In this document: positions 33,219 through 44,259 of the stretch, in pieces
Numbering within the stretch: the first letter of the stretch is position 1
Layout: every line of letters starts with the position of its first letter
NCBI GenBank assembly: GCA_015501605.1
Contig: JADNRZ010000010.1
Coordinates: 310,001-374,000, forward strand
Reading direction: 5' to 3'
From: Panaeolus papilionaceus
Taxonomy: Eukaryota > Basidiomycota > Agaricomycetes > Agaricales
DNA: 64,000 nucleotides
Made by a program: the position numbers and the translations under genes
Notes under the pieces: generated by a model
What the model was told of the DNA's origin: nothing
The model's input: the letters and a program-made list of their open reading frames with translations, nothing else
Databases searched by the model: none

Positions 33219-36200
33219 TTAAAATGGTTCTTGTGACGGGGCGGAGTCGTCCGGCACTGTTGTATTGTCCTCATCTGGACCTGCGGAAGCTTGTGTGTTC
33301 TTCGATCTCTTGGCCCGTTTGTTAGGACGCACGAATTTGCTAGAACAAAGACTTTGAACAGATTATCCTGGATGTTGATTGACTACGAACCTGGACGGTT
33401 GCCTAGTAGATTTAATCTTGGGAGGTCGTGGCGTAGCGGGTTTGACCCATCTCTCCCCATTTACAATAAAACTCTGTCAATAAATCCCAGTTATGCGTGG
33501 TTTCTACTGGCGCAAAGGTGCGTACTGACCTGGTGGGCGTCTTTCAGATCGGCTAAACGCTTGATAAGCGGCCTTTTTTTTGGCACTGATCTTGAGCCAG
33601 ATCCTTGACTTGACTCGGGTACGTCTTCTAAAACCCCGCCTGATGCGTAGCTTCGGCCGTCGCTGTCACGTTGAATAATGACCTCTCTGCTCTTGTCAAG
33701 CCTATGTATGATGCATCAATAACTGCACTGTGGACAGTCATAGCTCGAAAGTTCCGGAATCTTCATCCTCGCCAGTGTGGTGATGTATGAGCGACGTACC
33801 TTTTACGCTTATGCGAGTCACTCCTCCCTATGTCAACGTCGTCGTTTACCCCAGGAAAATCTGTCTCTGACATTGGTGGGCTTAAATGATCAAATGCATC
33901 ACTATCAGGAGAATGCTGGAATGGGATGGTTTTGATGAGAGGGTCTCAGGGATGTAGCATAAGGTACACGACATACGGCTGTGCGAGTGACGAGGCTGCG
34001 TAGCGTGTTGGCACATGTCTGGAGGTCTTGAACATGACCCTCAAGACGGAAATTTTTGTATGACCTCAAAGCAGCAGTCGTCGCACTAGTAGAAGATGGA
34101 ACGGAAGACTCTTCATCGTGGTCCAAGAGCCAATCTGCGGCACCCGTCATTACGGCATCCAGTAATCGAAACGCCTCACCAAAAAAAGGCCAAGTCCAAC
34201 AATCGAAGTCATCTAAAAGTCGTGCATGGCCATCATTCTTCAAAGTTTGTATGCCATAGAAAAACTCGATGAAGGCGTCGAAGATGAAGAGCAGATCCGT
34301 GGCGAAATCATCGCTTCTGTAATGAGTTTCGACATTAGATTTCGTGCTCGTATGTAAGGAGCAGAGCTTTTGCCAAACGACATTGACGGGCTAACTTGAT
34401 ATCAACAGGCGACGAGAGATTAGTATAACTTGGAGCACTCACCTCTGTGCCTAACGGTTTTGTTTTGAGCTGGGCACAGCCTGATTGTTCATCGACGACA
34501 CTGGAGCATGAACGTGCAGTCAACAGTGAGATTCAAGGACATTCTCTACCTTCCACGTTATTAATATCTGCACCGAGGAACACAGTACAAAGCATATATG
34601 TGGCATCGAACGTCGAGGTGACACTGGTTAGTGGCTAAAAATATGTTCATAGCCTTCTTTTATGGACGTAGAATATGTATGAGTACTCACCAAGTATTCC
34701 ACATCGGAATGTTCTACTCGCTGTAAAGGATCGCACCAATCGCTGTCAATGCAACTGGCCGAGTCGGCACAAGGCGAGAGTGCCATCAGCATCTGGTTTA
34801 CCAGATCGGAAGGATGATAATTCTGAATACAATCTCAAAGTCGAAGAGGGAAGACGGGTAATATGTGTGGCATACCGTGTACAGCCTTTGATGTGGCTTC
34901 TCGCCTCGAACAAATTCCCCTGAAGAGCGGGTAGAGCTGACATTATTGGAGGAGCTAGGGGAAGTAGACCCTGTGGGGCTGGCTGATGGCCTGATATCAT
35001 CCCCGTCCATGCTCTGTTCGAGCCCAAATTCCTTGCTTATGCTTCTCCATTCATCTTTAGGCAAGGTTCGGGTCATGGATCGAACGCATACACATTGGCT
35101 GGGTTGATTTGCGCGATATGTAGCCGTGTCCCAGTCGAGCTCCCTAATTTCATCCCGACTGAGGCCTGTCCTTGATGAAACGACGCCGGAGTAGTCCCAA
35201 GTGTGCACTTCCGAGTCACTTGTGGCAGCATCCGGCGATAGGAAGCGCAACCAGCATTTCTCTGGAGCGAAGGAAGGCCGCTCTGCCACGGCAACTCCCC
35301 AGAACGTAGTCTTATCGCACCCAGTGATAAGCCTGATATCTCCATTTCGCACATTGCGTCCAAGCGTACCAATGGTGTATTTGTACCACTGACCAAGATT
35401 AGCGCACATGTAGTTGGTCCAAGATACGACGTCTTCCTGCAGATCGTATGATTGTGCCCCATCAGGAAGTGCGAGCACCGCTCCCTTGGATGAGGACAGT
35501 TCAAATTTTTGTTCTGTGCTAAAATCAAGTAGGAGTCATCAATAAGTGACTATAATCCATTTTCAGTGTATGAGTCGTGCTCACCGCGTGTTATCACCTG
35601 GAGCTAACCCAGGCACCTTCCGCACTGAGAGGCTGGTTAGGGCACTGTTTGCCTTGTACTTCTTCACTCGACTAACTGCACTGCTACTGAGGGACTTTAT
35701 GGGGGTATAACCCTCAGGGAGTCGTTGCGGCTGGAGTGGATCGTTGGCTGGAAGCAGGATATTGAACAGATACGAAAAATACCCATCTGAGGCTACCATC
35801 CCAACATCCCCTATGCTGATTCCCACCCTCCTCTTCCCAACGGACATGTTGAGGTCCCCTTCTGGGAGCCACAGAGGATAGCCCCGAACTTTTGTGAGCA
35901 TGTGTCGCTCGTAAATCCTATTGGGCTCCTGTAAACCTATTTCCTCGTGGAGTGGAGTTGGAGAGGCCATATGAGGGCGAGGCGCCTCGTTAGTGTCTGG
36001 GTAGATGTATAACGCACGTTAGAAAATATTCACCACTTTTTTGCAGATCTGTAACATACGTGGTGGATTCATAACCAAGGAAGGATTTCCACTGTAAAGG
36101 TTAAGACTGCCCCCTGTGACATTGACTAGGACACGCGATAGGTTCACTTCTGGTCGCGGAGGGGTAACTACTTCTGAAGAGGTGTTCACCATGTCCTGCG

Positions 36201-36279
36201 CGGGCTTTTCCCCCTTCGTTATGTCTGAGCTGCTTGAATGATCAGCGCTTGGATCGGCATGCTGGTCATGGCGGTCCAT
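33219..36279 (-). CDS. family copy D, uncharacterised basidiomycete protein
   Basis: Full-length family member, eleven exons, 811 aa: 36279-36060, 35996-35585, 35518-34876, 34822-34691, 34634-34550, 34480-34443, 34390-33977, 33915-33800, 33701-33530, 33473-33391 and 33339-33219. Exons 1-3 are nearly identical to copy C, introns included; exon 4 onward differs much more. Conserved blocks are as in C (YPLWLPEGDLN, ISIGDVGMVASDG, CDKTTFWGVAVAERPSF, YMLCTVFLGADINNVEG, FDCWTWPFFGEAFRLLDAV). The C-terminus is shorter and ends in a basic stretch (RPNKRAKRSKNT), a possible nuclear localisation signal, then an acidic tail. There is no HSP20 domain. It points toward STE6, head to tail with it. Confidence 0.78.
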
Positions 36280-36867
36280 GGTCGTCAGAGTCGATTCGGG
36301 ATTTGAAGAATATTGTCTCAGTCAAAAGTGCCTCTCTGGTGCGAGTGAAAAGAGGTCGTCGAAAGTTGAACGCACAGGATGTGATGTAAATAAAGCATTG
36401 ACGAAGGCGATGATAGGCATTCACTGCACGTCTGAATTCATTTCCCAGAAGGGGCCCTTTAATTTGCCCTGCGACCTCGAGCAATTCAATTTTAATAAGT
36501 GTCTAATACGGTGCGAATCATTTTAGAACATGAGCAGACTTCTCCCCTTCTCCAAAATGGCCTTAGAAGCGGACTGGGCTATGGTTGTACTTAGCTTCAT
36601 CTTCAGCAGGCGTCCGAGTCCTGGCTATTGTTTGATGATGAGTCGACAACCCGATTCACTCATTTGTAGTTTACCATATCATGCGAGACGATACCACAGT
36701 CATCCAAGGTGGGTGCTACTCAGTTCCTCCCTTTGCTTTTCCATTCTGACAATCTGGTCGTTTAGTGGTAATTGAAAAAAGTAATAGCTGTGAAGGTTTT
36801 GTACGATACAAGGGAACGAATAAAATAACATGTGATCCTCAGCGTCTGAAATTGAAAGAATTCGATC

Positions 36868-36873
36868 ATAGTC
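36868..36873. repeat. target-site duplication, left copy
   Basis: ATAGTC, identical to 38178-38183. The uninterrupted homologous site in the other arm (22066-22071, GACTAT on the plus strand) has this six-base sequence once. Confidence 0.8.
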
Positions 36874-38177
36874 TATGGAAACCCGGACTGGCACGCTTCA
36901 AATTCTGTAGCCAAACACTTGAAGCCGGTGATGCCGATGATGGCTTGGCTTCTCTGGTGTCCCTTGATGATCAAGGACCCGAGAGACTCCTGATTCTGTT
37001 GTGGTAGATAGTATCCTACAACAAATACTCAATTATGGACGTGATTGTGTGAACACAATGCATTCAGCATACATATCTGGTAAATTTCTGGTTGATATCT
37101 CACTAGTAATTGAATGAATTATTATCAGTGCGTCCGATGTGCACATATCCGTGGGAAAGGCGATTTAGGACAGCCGCTGTGTTGTGTATCTCAGTTATCC
37201 ATCTACCCAAGCTAAAAGTAAGTCGGGTTTGGAGTAAGGGAGCTAAATGCATCCATTATGTACTGAAAATAAGATCACTGAGGTCATGTAAAGGCCAGTT
37301 ATATATGTGCATCCGAATCCTGAGCGCCCTCTGTGGCTGTGCACCGCCTTACTTAATGTAGCACATGAAGCAATATCGCAAAGTCAATATTAAATGGCAT
37401 GACGGTTGTAGTACAATAAATTATATTTTCTGGGGTATATGGAATGCATATGTACATGATAGTAGTAATTATAGATTCCCAAGTTGATGTGCACAGAAAC
37501 GGGGCTTTATTCATTTTGGTTTATGCATGATCATTATGATCTTGAAGCACAAATGCAAAGCTTCAGAGCCAGAATTCGTTCGAGCAAAAGTAAACTGTAA
37601 ATTTTAATTTATCGTGGTTCGAGGGTACGATCATACAATATTGACTTCGCAATACTCGCGATATCAAAAGCGCTCAGTTCTTATGAGCCAGATCGGGTAG
37701 GCTCAAGCACAGCCGCAGAGCACCCATATTCATGGTCTTACATGATAACAGTGACCATGTTTATAGTATTAAACCATTTAAATAAACCCTATAATTGAAC
37801 TGTACTAAGATTATAGCTTGGGTGCACGTCCCCGCAGCTGGGTAATTAGGCTTCATGACACTCGCCAAAGTCCTGTATCGTTCTTTCCCACAACCTACAA
37901 GAGACTGGATATGGCGCACCCAATAATTCATGCAATAACTTGTGGAATATGAACCGGAAATTCAGTTCACTAAGCTAAATAGGTCATTTATACACTAATG
38001 CTTTCATGAATGACAATATATTTCGTAGGACGCTATATACAAAGACATAATCATTATATCGGCACCAGGCAACTCCCTCGGGGTCCTAGATCACCAAGAA
38101 ACCCAAGCCATCACTGGCATTGTCGGCATCTTGTGTTTGGCTTGACCATTTGAAGCGTGCCAGTCCGGGTTTCCATA
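36874..38177. mobile_element. 1304-bp non-autonomous TIR DNA transposon
   Basis: Insertion in the right arm of the inverted duplication. Its ends are inverted copies of each other: both begin TATGGAAACCCGG and match perfectly for 30 bases, then imperfectly to about 115 bases. It is flanked by a six-base direct duplication (ATAGTC) and is absent from the homologous position in the left arm, which shows one copy of the target. The interior is AT-rich and has no transposase-like reading frame, so it must have been mobilised in trans. The six-base duplication and terminal bases do not let me name a superfamily with confidence; hAT-like or Dada-like origins are possible. Confidence 0.85.
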
Positions 38178-38183
38178 ATAGTC
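38178..38183. repeat. target-site duplication, right copy
   Basis: ATAGTC, matching 36868-36873 at the other end of the transposon. Confidence 0.8.
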
Positions 38184-38401
38184 AACTTGTTCCGGTGATG
38201 TCCGAGTCCGTTGGTTAAGACTGCTAGCTCTCGTCTTCATCTGGTTCGATGGGAGATCTTGACCATTTCATATTAATACCCTTACAACGTGAGCTTCGTC
38301 AGCGTTTCGACTCTGACTATGTCATCCTTGCGATGATACAATCCGGACCTTGGTGTATTAAGTAGAAGGGGCAGCACATGAGGTACCATTTGAGGAGGCC
38401 C

Positions 38402-38724
38402 CCTATTCAAAGGGGTCCAGGAAAACGCTGTCAAGAGTGGGTCGGAACTCCATTTTTTATACCGCATGATAAACTCAGTGACATCAGTTAATATAGTTGG
38501 TTGGCTGGAACGTGGATTTTTGCTGGAAGAAGTAGAAGGGACATGCATAGAGTTGTAATACTGTCGTCGGCCTGTGATACACGAGGAGACCGGGTCTGCT
38601 CTAGTTCACGCTCTAGAGTTGAGCTATCGTGGAAGCGCAGCCTGCGCCGTTCCTTGCCCCGATTCGACATTTTCTGGTCCTCTGGTAGGTCTTCCGCCAT
38701 GTAGAACACGACGCCTGGTCTGTG
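38402..38724 (-). pseudogene. remnant of family B-like 3' exons
   Basis: Matches exons 10-11 of copy B: RPGVVFYMAEDLPEDQKMS, RGKERRRLRFHD and SPRVSQADDSITT are shared. After SITT the frame shifts because one base is missing relative to B. The B exon 10 splice donor and stop context are also altered. No upstream exons are present beyond 38724. It is a passenger of the inverted duplication rather than a gene. Confidence 0.75.
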
Positions 38725-39313
38725 TCTTTTCTTTCTTGCATATGTTACTTTCCGTGGTGTTTGTGATATGCTGTGCGTTTTTCTATTCATTACATGTTAT
38801 TTTATCGCTTCTTTTGTAGATAGCCCACCTCACAGAACTACTGTACGCTAGCTAACTATTCGAATGCTTTCTACTCAGGTTCACTCACTCTCGTTTTACT
38901 GCACGTCAATTTAAAATCTGTTTTCCAGAAAGACCTTTCCTAAAAGGTCCTACATCGACTAGCCCTACGACCCAATACAATTAATAAATATTAAACGTCA
39001 AGCTGCTTTGAAAATAAATGCACATGTTGAACCGTTATACAAACACGAGGATTAACACCAGCGAAATTCTCTTGCATACGACAGTACAGTAACCACGAAA
39101 TGATACAAATTGATGGTCAAGTAGCCTCGACAGCTGGCAAGTAAACTCGGCTCACAACAAATCGTTTTTTGGACCCAAGTTGCAGTTTGAAAATGAATGG
39201 GTGACCATTATGGTAATAAAATTATACAAATTGGTGCATCAGGAAGCCATAGTGGTATTCGTGCTATATAGGTGCATAAGCATCAGGTAAGCAATGCTTT
39301 GAGTTAGGTATCA
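38725..39313. other. spacer, nothing recognised
   Basis: AT-rich sequence between the duplication arm and copy E; no exon of the family and no other gene seen. Confidence 0.45.
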
Positions 39314-42300
39314 TCAGACGGGTGGTCTGTTTTGTAAAGGTAGCACATGTCTGGGTACCTTTGGGTATCTGAGGACCAAACCTCTTGAGGACATTTGGGC
39401 CTGAACTTCCGCAAACTGTCAGATACAGAGCTCGTCAGCAGGGATGTAACGTGAAGTATAAGTGGTTGTGATAACCAGACTGACTACAGTGCCCTCCGGA
39501 AGTGGGATTGTTCGCTTATAGGATTTCTGCATCCTATCCTGCACCCCATCTTTCCCTTGTTGAGACATCTCGACAACATTCCAAGTGAGGATGAGTTTTC
39601 CCTTTGTGAAGCTGACTTTGATGTCTTTTTTCGGTACATCGGGAATATAGAAGGTCGCTACAATCTCTCGTCCATCTGTAGACTCACGGAAGTTTGAACT
39701 ATATCGCAGACAAGGTTAGTGTCGTGAAGTATGAAAGTATGTTTGAATGCTTCTTACATAGACTTTCGCCGCTTAGGCGGTTTGGAAGTGGAAACGGGTA
39801 GAGGCTGGATATCCGAAGAGGTAGTTTGTCGTTGGATAGGGGTTTTTTCCATTGCTCGAAGCTCTTCCAGAGACTCAATTTTAGCTTTCTCATCGGCCAT
39901 TATCTTCTCCTTTTCTTGCCTAATATCTGGGTGATTGAGGGATTGCACGTCGGCCAGCGGTTCTGCATGAATGAGCGTTGAACCTGAGAAGTCTGCCAAG
40001 TCGTCACAAATCGTTGGGTTGCTGAGAAATGACGCTGCTTCGGAAACATAGCGCCTGTCCGAACTGGTGTGATTCTGGAGCCCACGTATGTTCGAAAATG
40101 CCTCTGGGAATGGGTTTTGGTATACGATCGGCAAGAAGGGAGAGTATGGCCGGGTGCGCATGTTTGGGACAGTTGTTCTGTGTTCATTTGGCTGTACAAA
40201 CGCTTGAGGCGAGTTCGATGTTCTGGCATATCTGGATAATTCTGGTGTTGGGGAGCTAGGAGATGGCGTCTGGGCAAGCGGATTAACAGATTTCCCCCCA
40301 ACCAAAGGCAACAGCTGTCGATGATCGGTCAGATCTCACGTAATTATGGCTGCTATGGACACAAAAATGCGTGCTAACCTGGGGGCGTTTTTTCGGCATG
40401 CGTTGAGGCGGAAGAAGTAACCTTTCCCTGTCATCGTTGATGATTGGATCATTAAATGCACGAGGTGGTGGTTGGTGGGATCCCTGAGGATTAATATGAC
40501 ATCGAAAACCATTGCAGTAAGCTGTGTGAGGTTTAAAATTTAAACATTAAGGTGTACATACGGGTGGGCGAATGGTGAGACTTGTAAAGTGTAACGTTCC
40601 GGCACACGCCTTGAGGTCTTGGACATTACCCATGAGACGGAAACTCTTGTAGGACGCAGACGCAGTTATGAATCCTGAACTCCATTGATCATAGACCGAC
40701 ACAGAAGCACTCGAAGAAGTGGAAGATGACGGAAGCCTGAGGAAAGACATTTTATCATTCAAGTTGTTTAGGAGCCGGCCAGGTGTCATTATAGCATCCA
40801 GCAAACCAAACGCCTCACGAAAGAAAGGCCATGTCCAGCAATCGAAGTTATCCAAAAGTTTAACATTGCTATTACTCTTCAACGCTTGTATGCCAATAAA
40901 AAACTTGATGAAGGCTTCAAAGATAAAAATCAGATCTGCGACGATATCCTCGGTCCTGTAACGAGTCTCTCTGCTTCTTTTCAACTCCATTTTTGCGTGT
41001 ATGGAGCAGAGCTTATTCCAAACGATGCCAACGGGCTGATTTACTATCAAAGGACGATGAGAGAATATGATAATGTTGTTTTACTCACCTCTGCGTCCGA
41101 TGGTTTTGCCTTGAGCTGGACACAGCCTGACGAATGGTCGATGATATTTCAGCATAAACTGTGAGACCGAAGGAGATTCCGTACCTCCCACCTCTTCAAC
41201 ATCTGCGCCCAGGAACATAGTACAAAGCATATATGTGGCATCAAACCTCGAGATGGAACTAGTCAGAGGCTACAATAAGGTATCAGGCTTCTGTGAATGG
41301 GGTAGAGTATTCGTGAGTACTTACGAGGAGTTCCGCATGGGGGGTTTCCGCTTCCTGGAAAGTAGAGCACCAATCGTTATCGATACAACTGGCTGCCTCG
41401 GAATCTGGTGAGAGAGCGAGCAGCATCTGGTTCACCAAATCGGCAGGGTGATAATTCTAAAATCCACATCAGTGGTGAAAATGTGAGACATGTGTAATAG
41501 TTAGACATGTGCGGCGTACCGTGTACAGCCTTTGATGCGGCTTCTCGTCTTGAACGAATTTCCCTCTTGAGGAGCCGGTGGAGGTGACATTATTAGAGGA
41601 GCCAGAGGGATTATATTGTGGGAGATTGATCGAGGGCCCTGTATCGTTTCTCGAGTCCGTGCTCTGTTCGAGTCCAAATTCTTCGCTTATATTTCTCCAT
41701 TCGTCTTTGGGCAAGGTTTGACTCAACGAACGAACACATACACACTGGTTGGGCTCATTCGTTCGATACATAGTCATGTCCCAGTCGAGCTCCCCAATTT
41801 CATCTTGACTTGGGCCTGTCCGTGTTGTAACAACGCCAGAGTAATCCCATGTATGCACTTCCGAGTCACTGTTGGCAGTTTCTGCTGCTCGAAAGCGCAG
41901 CCAGCATTTTTCTGGAACGAAGGACGGATGCTCCGCTACCGCAACCCCCCAGAAGGTAGTCTTGTCGCACCCAGTGATAAGCCTGATATCTCCATTTTGT
42001 ACGCTGCATTCAAGTGTACCAATGGCGTATTTGTACCAGTGACTGAGATTAGCACGCATGTAGTTGGTCCAAGACACGACGCCTTCCCTCAAGTCATACG
42101 ATTTAGCCCCTTCAGGAAGTGCAAGCACTGCTCCCTCGGATGAAGACAGTTCAAAATTTTGTTCTGCACTAAATTCAAGGAGAAGTTGAAACTTGACATA
42201 AATGGCCATGCCTCACAGCTCAGTGAATGAGTCGTGCTCACCGTGTGGCTTCATGTGGTGTTAATTCAGGCACCTTCCGCACTGAGACGCTGGTTAGGGC

Positions 42301-42933
42301 ACTGTTTCCTTTGTATTTCTTCACTCGACTAACACCATTTTTCCTGAGTGGCTTTACTGGCGAATAACCCTCAGGTAGCTCGTCCGGTTGAAGTGGATCG
42401 TTTTCTGGAAGCAGGATATTGAACAGGTACGAGAAATATCCATCTGAGGTCACCATTCCAACGTCCCCTATGCTGACTCCCACTCTCCTCTTCTCAACGG
42501 GAGCGTTGAGGTCGCCTTCTGGGAGCCACAGAGGATAGCCTCGAACCCTTGTGAGCATGTGTCGCTCGTAAATCCTGTTGGGTTCTTGTAAACCTATTTC
42601 TTCGTGGAGCGGTGTCGGAGAGGCCCCATGAAGATGAGATACGTCGTTGGAGTCTAGGCAAATGAATTAGGCCAGTTAGAAATATTCATCATTTTCACAG
42701 ATATGAAACATACTCCATGGTGGGCTCATGACAAAGGAGGGATTTCCAGTATACATGGTAACGTTGCTCCCTGTGACCAGGACACGAGACGGGTTTGCTT
42801 CTGCTCGCGGGGGTGTAACTGCCTCTGAGGAGGGCGAATCTGTAGGGCTGTTTTTAACTGCTTCCCTCCTCGTTGCGTTTGAGCTGCTTGGATGATCCAT
42901 GATTTGATCGCTATGCCGAGCAAGGCGATCCAT
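39314..42933 (-). CDS. family copy E with C-terminal HSP20-like domain
   Basis: Longest family member, eleven exons, 994 aa: 42933-42714, 42653-42242, 42168-41520, 41456-41325, 41269-41185, 41126-41089, 41035-40562, 40483-40379, 40314-39758, 39698-39488 and 39415-39314. Family blocks are intact (YPLWLPEGDLN, GVSIGDVGMVTSDG, CDKTTFWGVAVAEHPSF, FDCWTWPFFREAFGLLDAI). After a proline-rich linker with a lysine/glutamate helix (EKEKIMADEKAKIESLEEL), the last 110 residues form an alpha-crystallin/HSP20-like fold: REIVATFYIPDVPKKDIKV, GKLILTWNVVE, YKRTIPLPEG, and final strand RGLVLRYPK. The start is chosen by paralog alignment (MDRLARHSDQ), not the further upstream in-frame codon at 43023. A protein-protein or chaperone-like role is plausible but unproven. 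Confidence 0.8.
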
Positions 42934-44259
42934 GGTTGTTGAAAGCGAATTCGAATATGAAGAATGCTGTCTCAGGTAGAAGTGGCTCTCTGGTACGATT
43001 GAAAAGAGGTGTTTCAGAAACAAAAGACTCGGGATGTTGATACTAATGAGGTAGCTTAAAGCGAAATGTACTTAATTCGACTTCATTTCGTTTTCATTTC
43101 AGCCTTCATTCGAGTTTTGGAAGCTTCCACAAGTCACGGCAACTTCCGAAATGACGAGTTTAACTTGGGCTGTACTATGAATTTAAATGCGGTAACGCCA
43201 TGCTTCGCATGGCAAGCGCGCTACTTTAGGCACAAGTTTGATGCCAATGGGACAGCTTTGGGGTCATCCCGGAATCCATGACAGCTCTGCTGCAGTGCGT
43301 ATCCCTGAGGTCTGTCTCTCTTGGCGTGCAGATGTAGGGAAGCAGTGTGCATCGCGTTCAGGTATGAGCTTGTGATCTGACTGGACTGCCCGGGCTAATT
43401 TTTGTGGTTTAGCATTGGGTATCGCAGGCTTTTAAAGGGCATACATTTTTTTCGTCGATCAAATTGCTCTTCGACGAATTTATTTGCGATGACGAGGACA
43501 ATTGATAGCGATGAAGTCCGATCCGACGACAAATACCTTTGCAATGCCGAGGATCCTACCAATGACAAAGACCTTTCCCATGAAGACCTTTACGATGACG
43601 ATGGCCTTCAACATCCAATTTTGACCGTACCACTGCGCAGTAGGAGATGTCTCGGGATAACGTGGGCGGGACATTACGAACTACATGCCGCCTGACCTGG
43701 GGTTATTAAATTTAACGTTCTAGGTAACTTGCATTGTAAAGCATTGACAAGCACTTTGTTTAAAATCTCCCATCTTCGTCCAATGTAATATAGTCTTTAG
43801 CTCTGGTGTCGAAGTAATTCACGTCCCAATTCCGAACTGGCGTGTATGAGAGGGCCAGTACCAAGCATTCTTTGCCTCATGAAGGGAACTAATGTCACGT
43901 TCTGCCCGACCAGCTACTCAAACCGAGCTTCCTGACATCTACACGCAACATTGTCGTGGGTTAAATGGATATAACAAACCTTACCTTGGTATTCTTTTGT
44001 AACGAGCTGCCATCAGGCCTTGAATTCTACAAGATTTTACACACCGATTCTCCAGCGCTGATGCTATGTTTTGCTCATGTGAACAACCATTGGGCCATCG
44101 GTTGCATGCAACCACGGCAGGGTGAGTATGTCTTCCGAAATCGTGTACGGACTTATCAGAGGGACAGGTATATCGGTCCGAATAGAGTCTACTTGAAGAG
44201 TTTGGTTATCTTCCCTCGTTCTCCAAACACCCCACATTTCGACTTGACTGTCAAATAGG
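42934..44259. promoter_or_regulatory. divergent region between copy E and the SDR gene
   Basis: The first 100 bases upstream of E resemble the upstream regions of C and D (shared ACCAGAGAG block in reverse). The rest has short frames only, including an Asp-rich one at 43480-43695 without splice support. No gene is called. Confidence 0.4.

Larger units (their letters stand above)
34870..38724 (-). repeat. right arm of the large inverted duplication
   Basis: Reverse-oriented counterpart of 21512-24080. It runs from the 3' end of copy D exon 3, through D exons 1-2 and upstream DNA, to a remnant of B-like 3' exons. The outer boundary near 38724 is sharp: upstream of the shared ACAGACCAGG the two arms have unrelated sequence. 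The arm is split by the transposon at 36874-38177. Confidence 0.8.

Noticed and set aside
43402..43695. Asp-rich open frame on the plus strand between copy E and the SDR gene
   Set aside because: No splice sites or homology; repetitive GAC/GAT codons explain the open frame.
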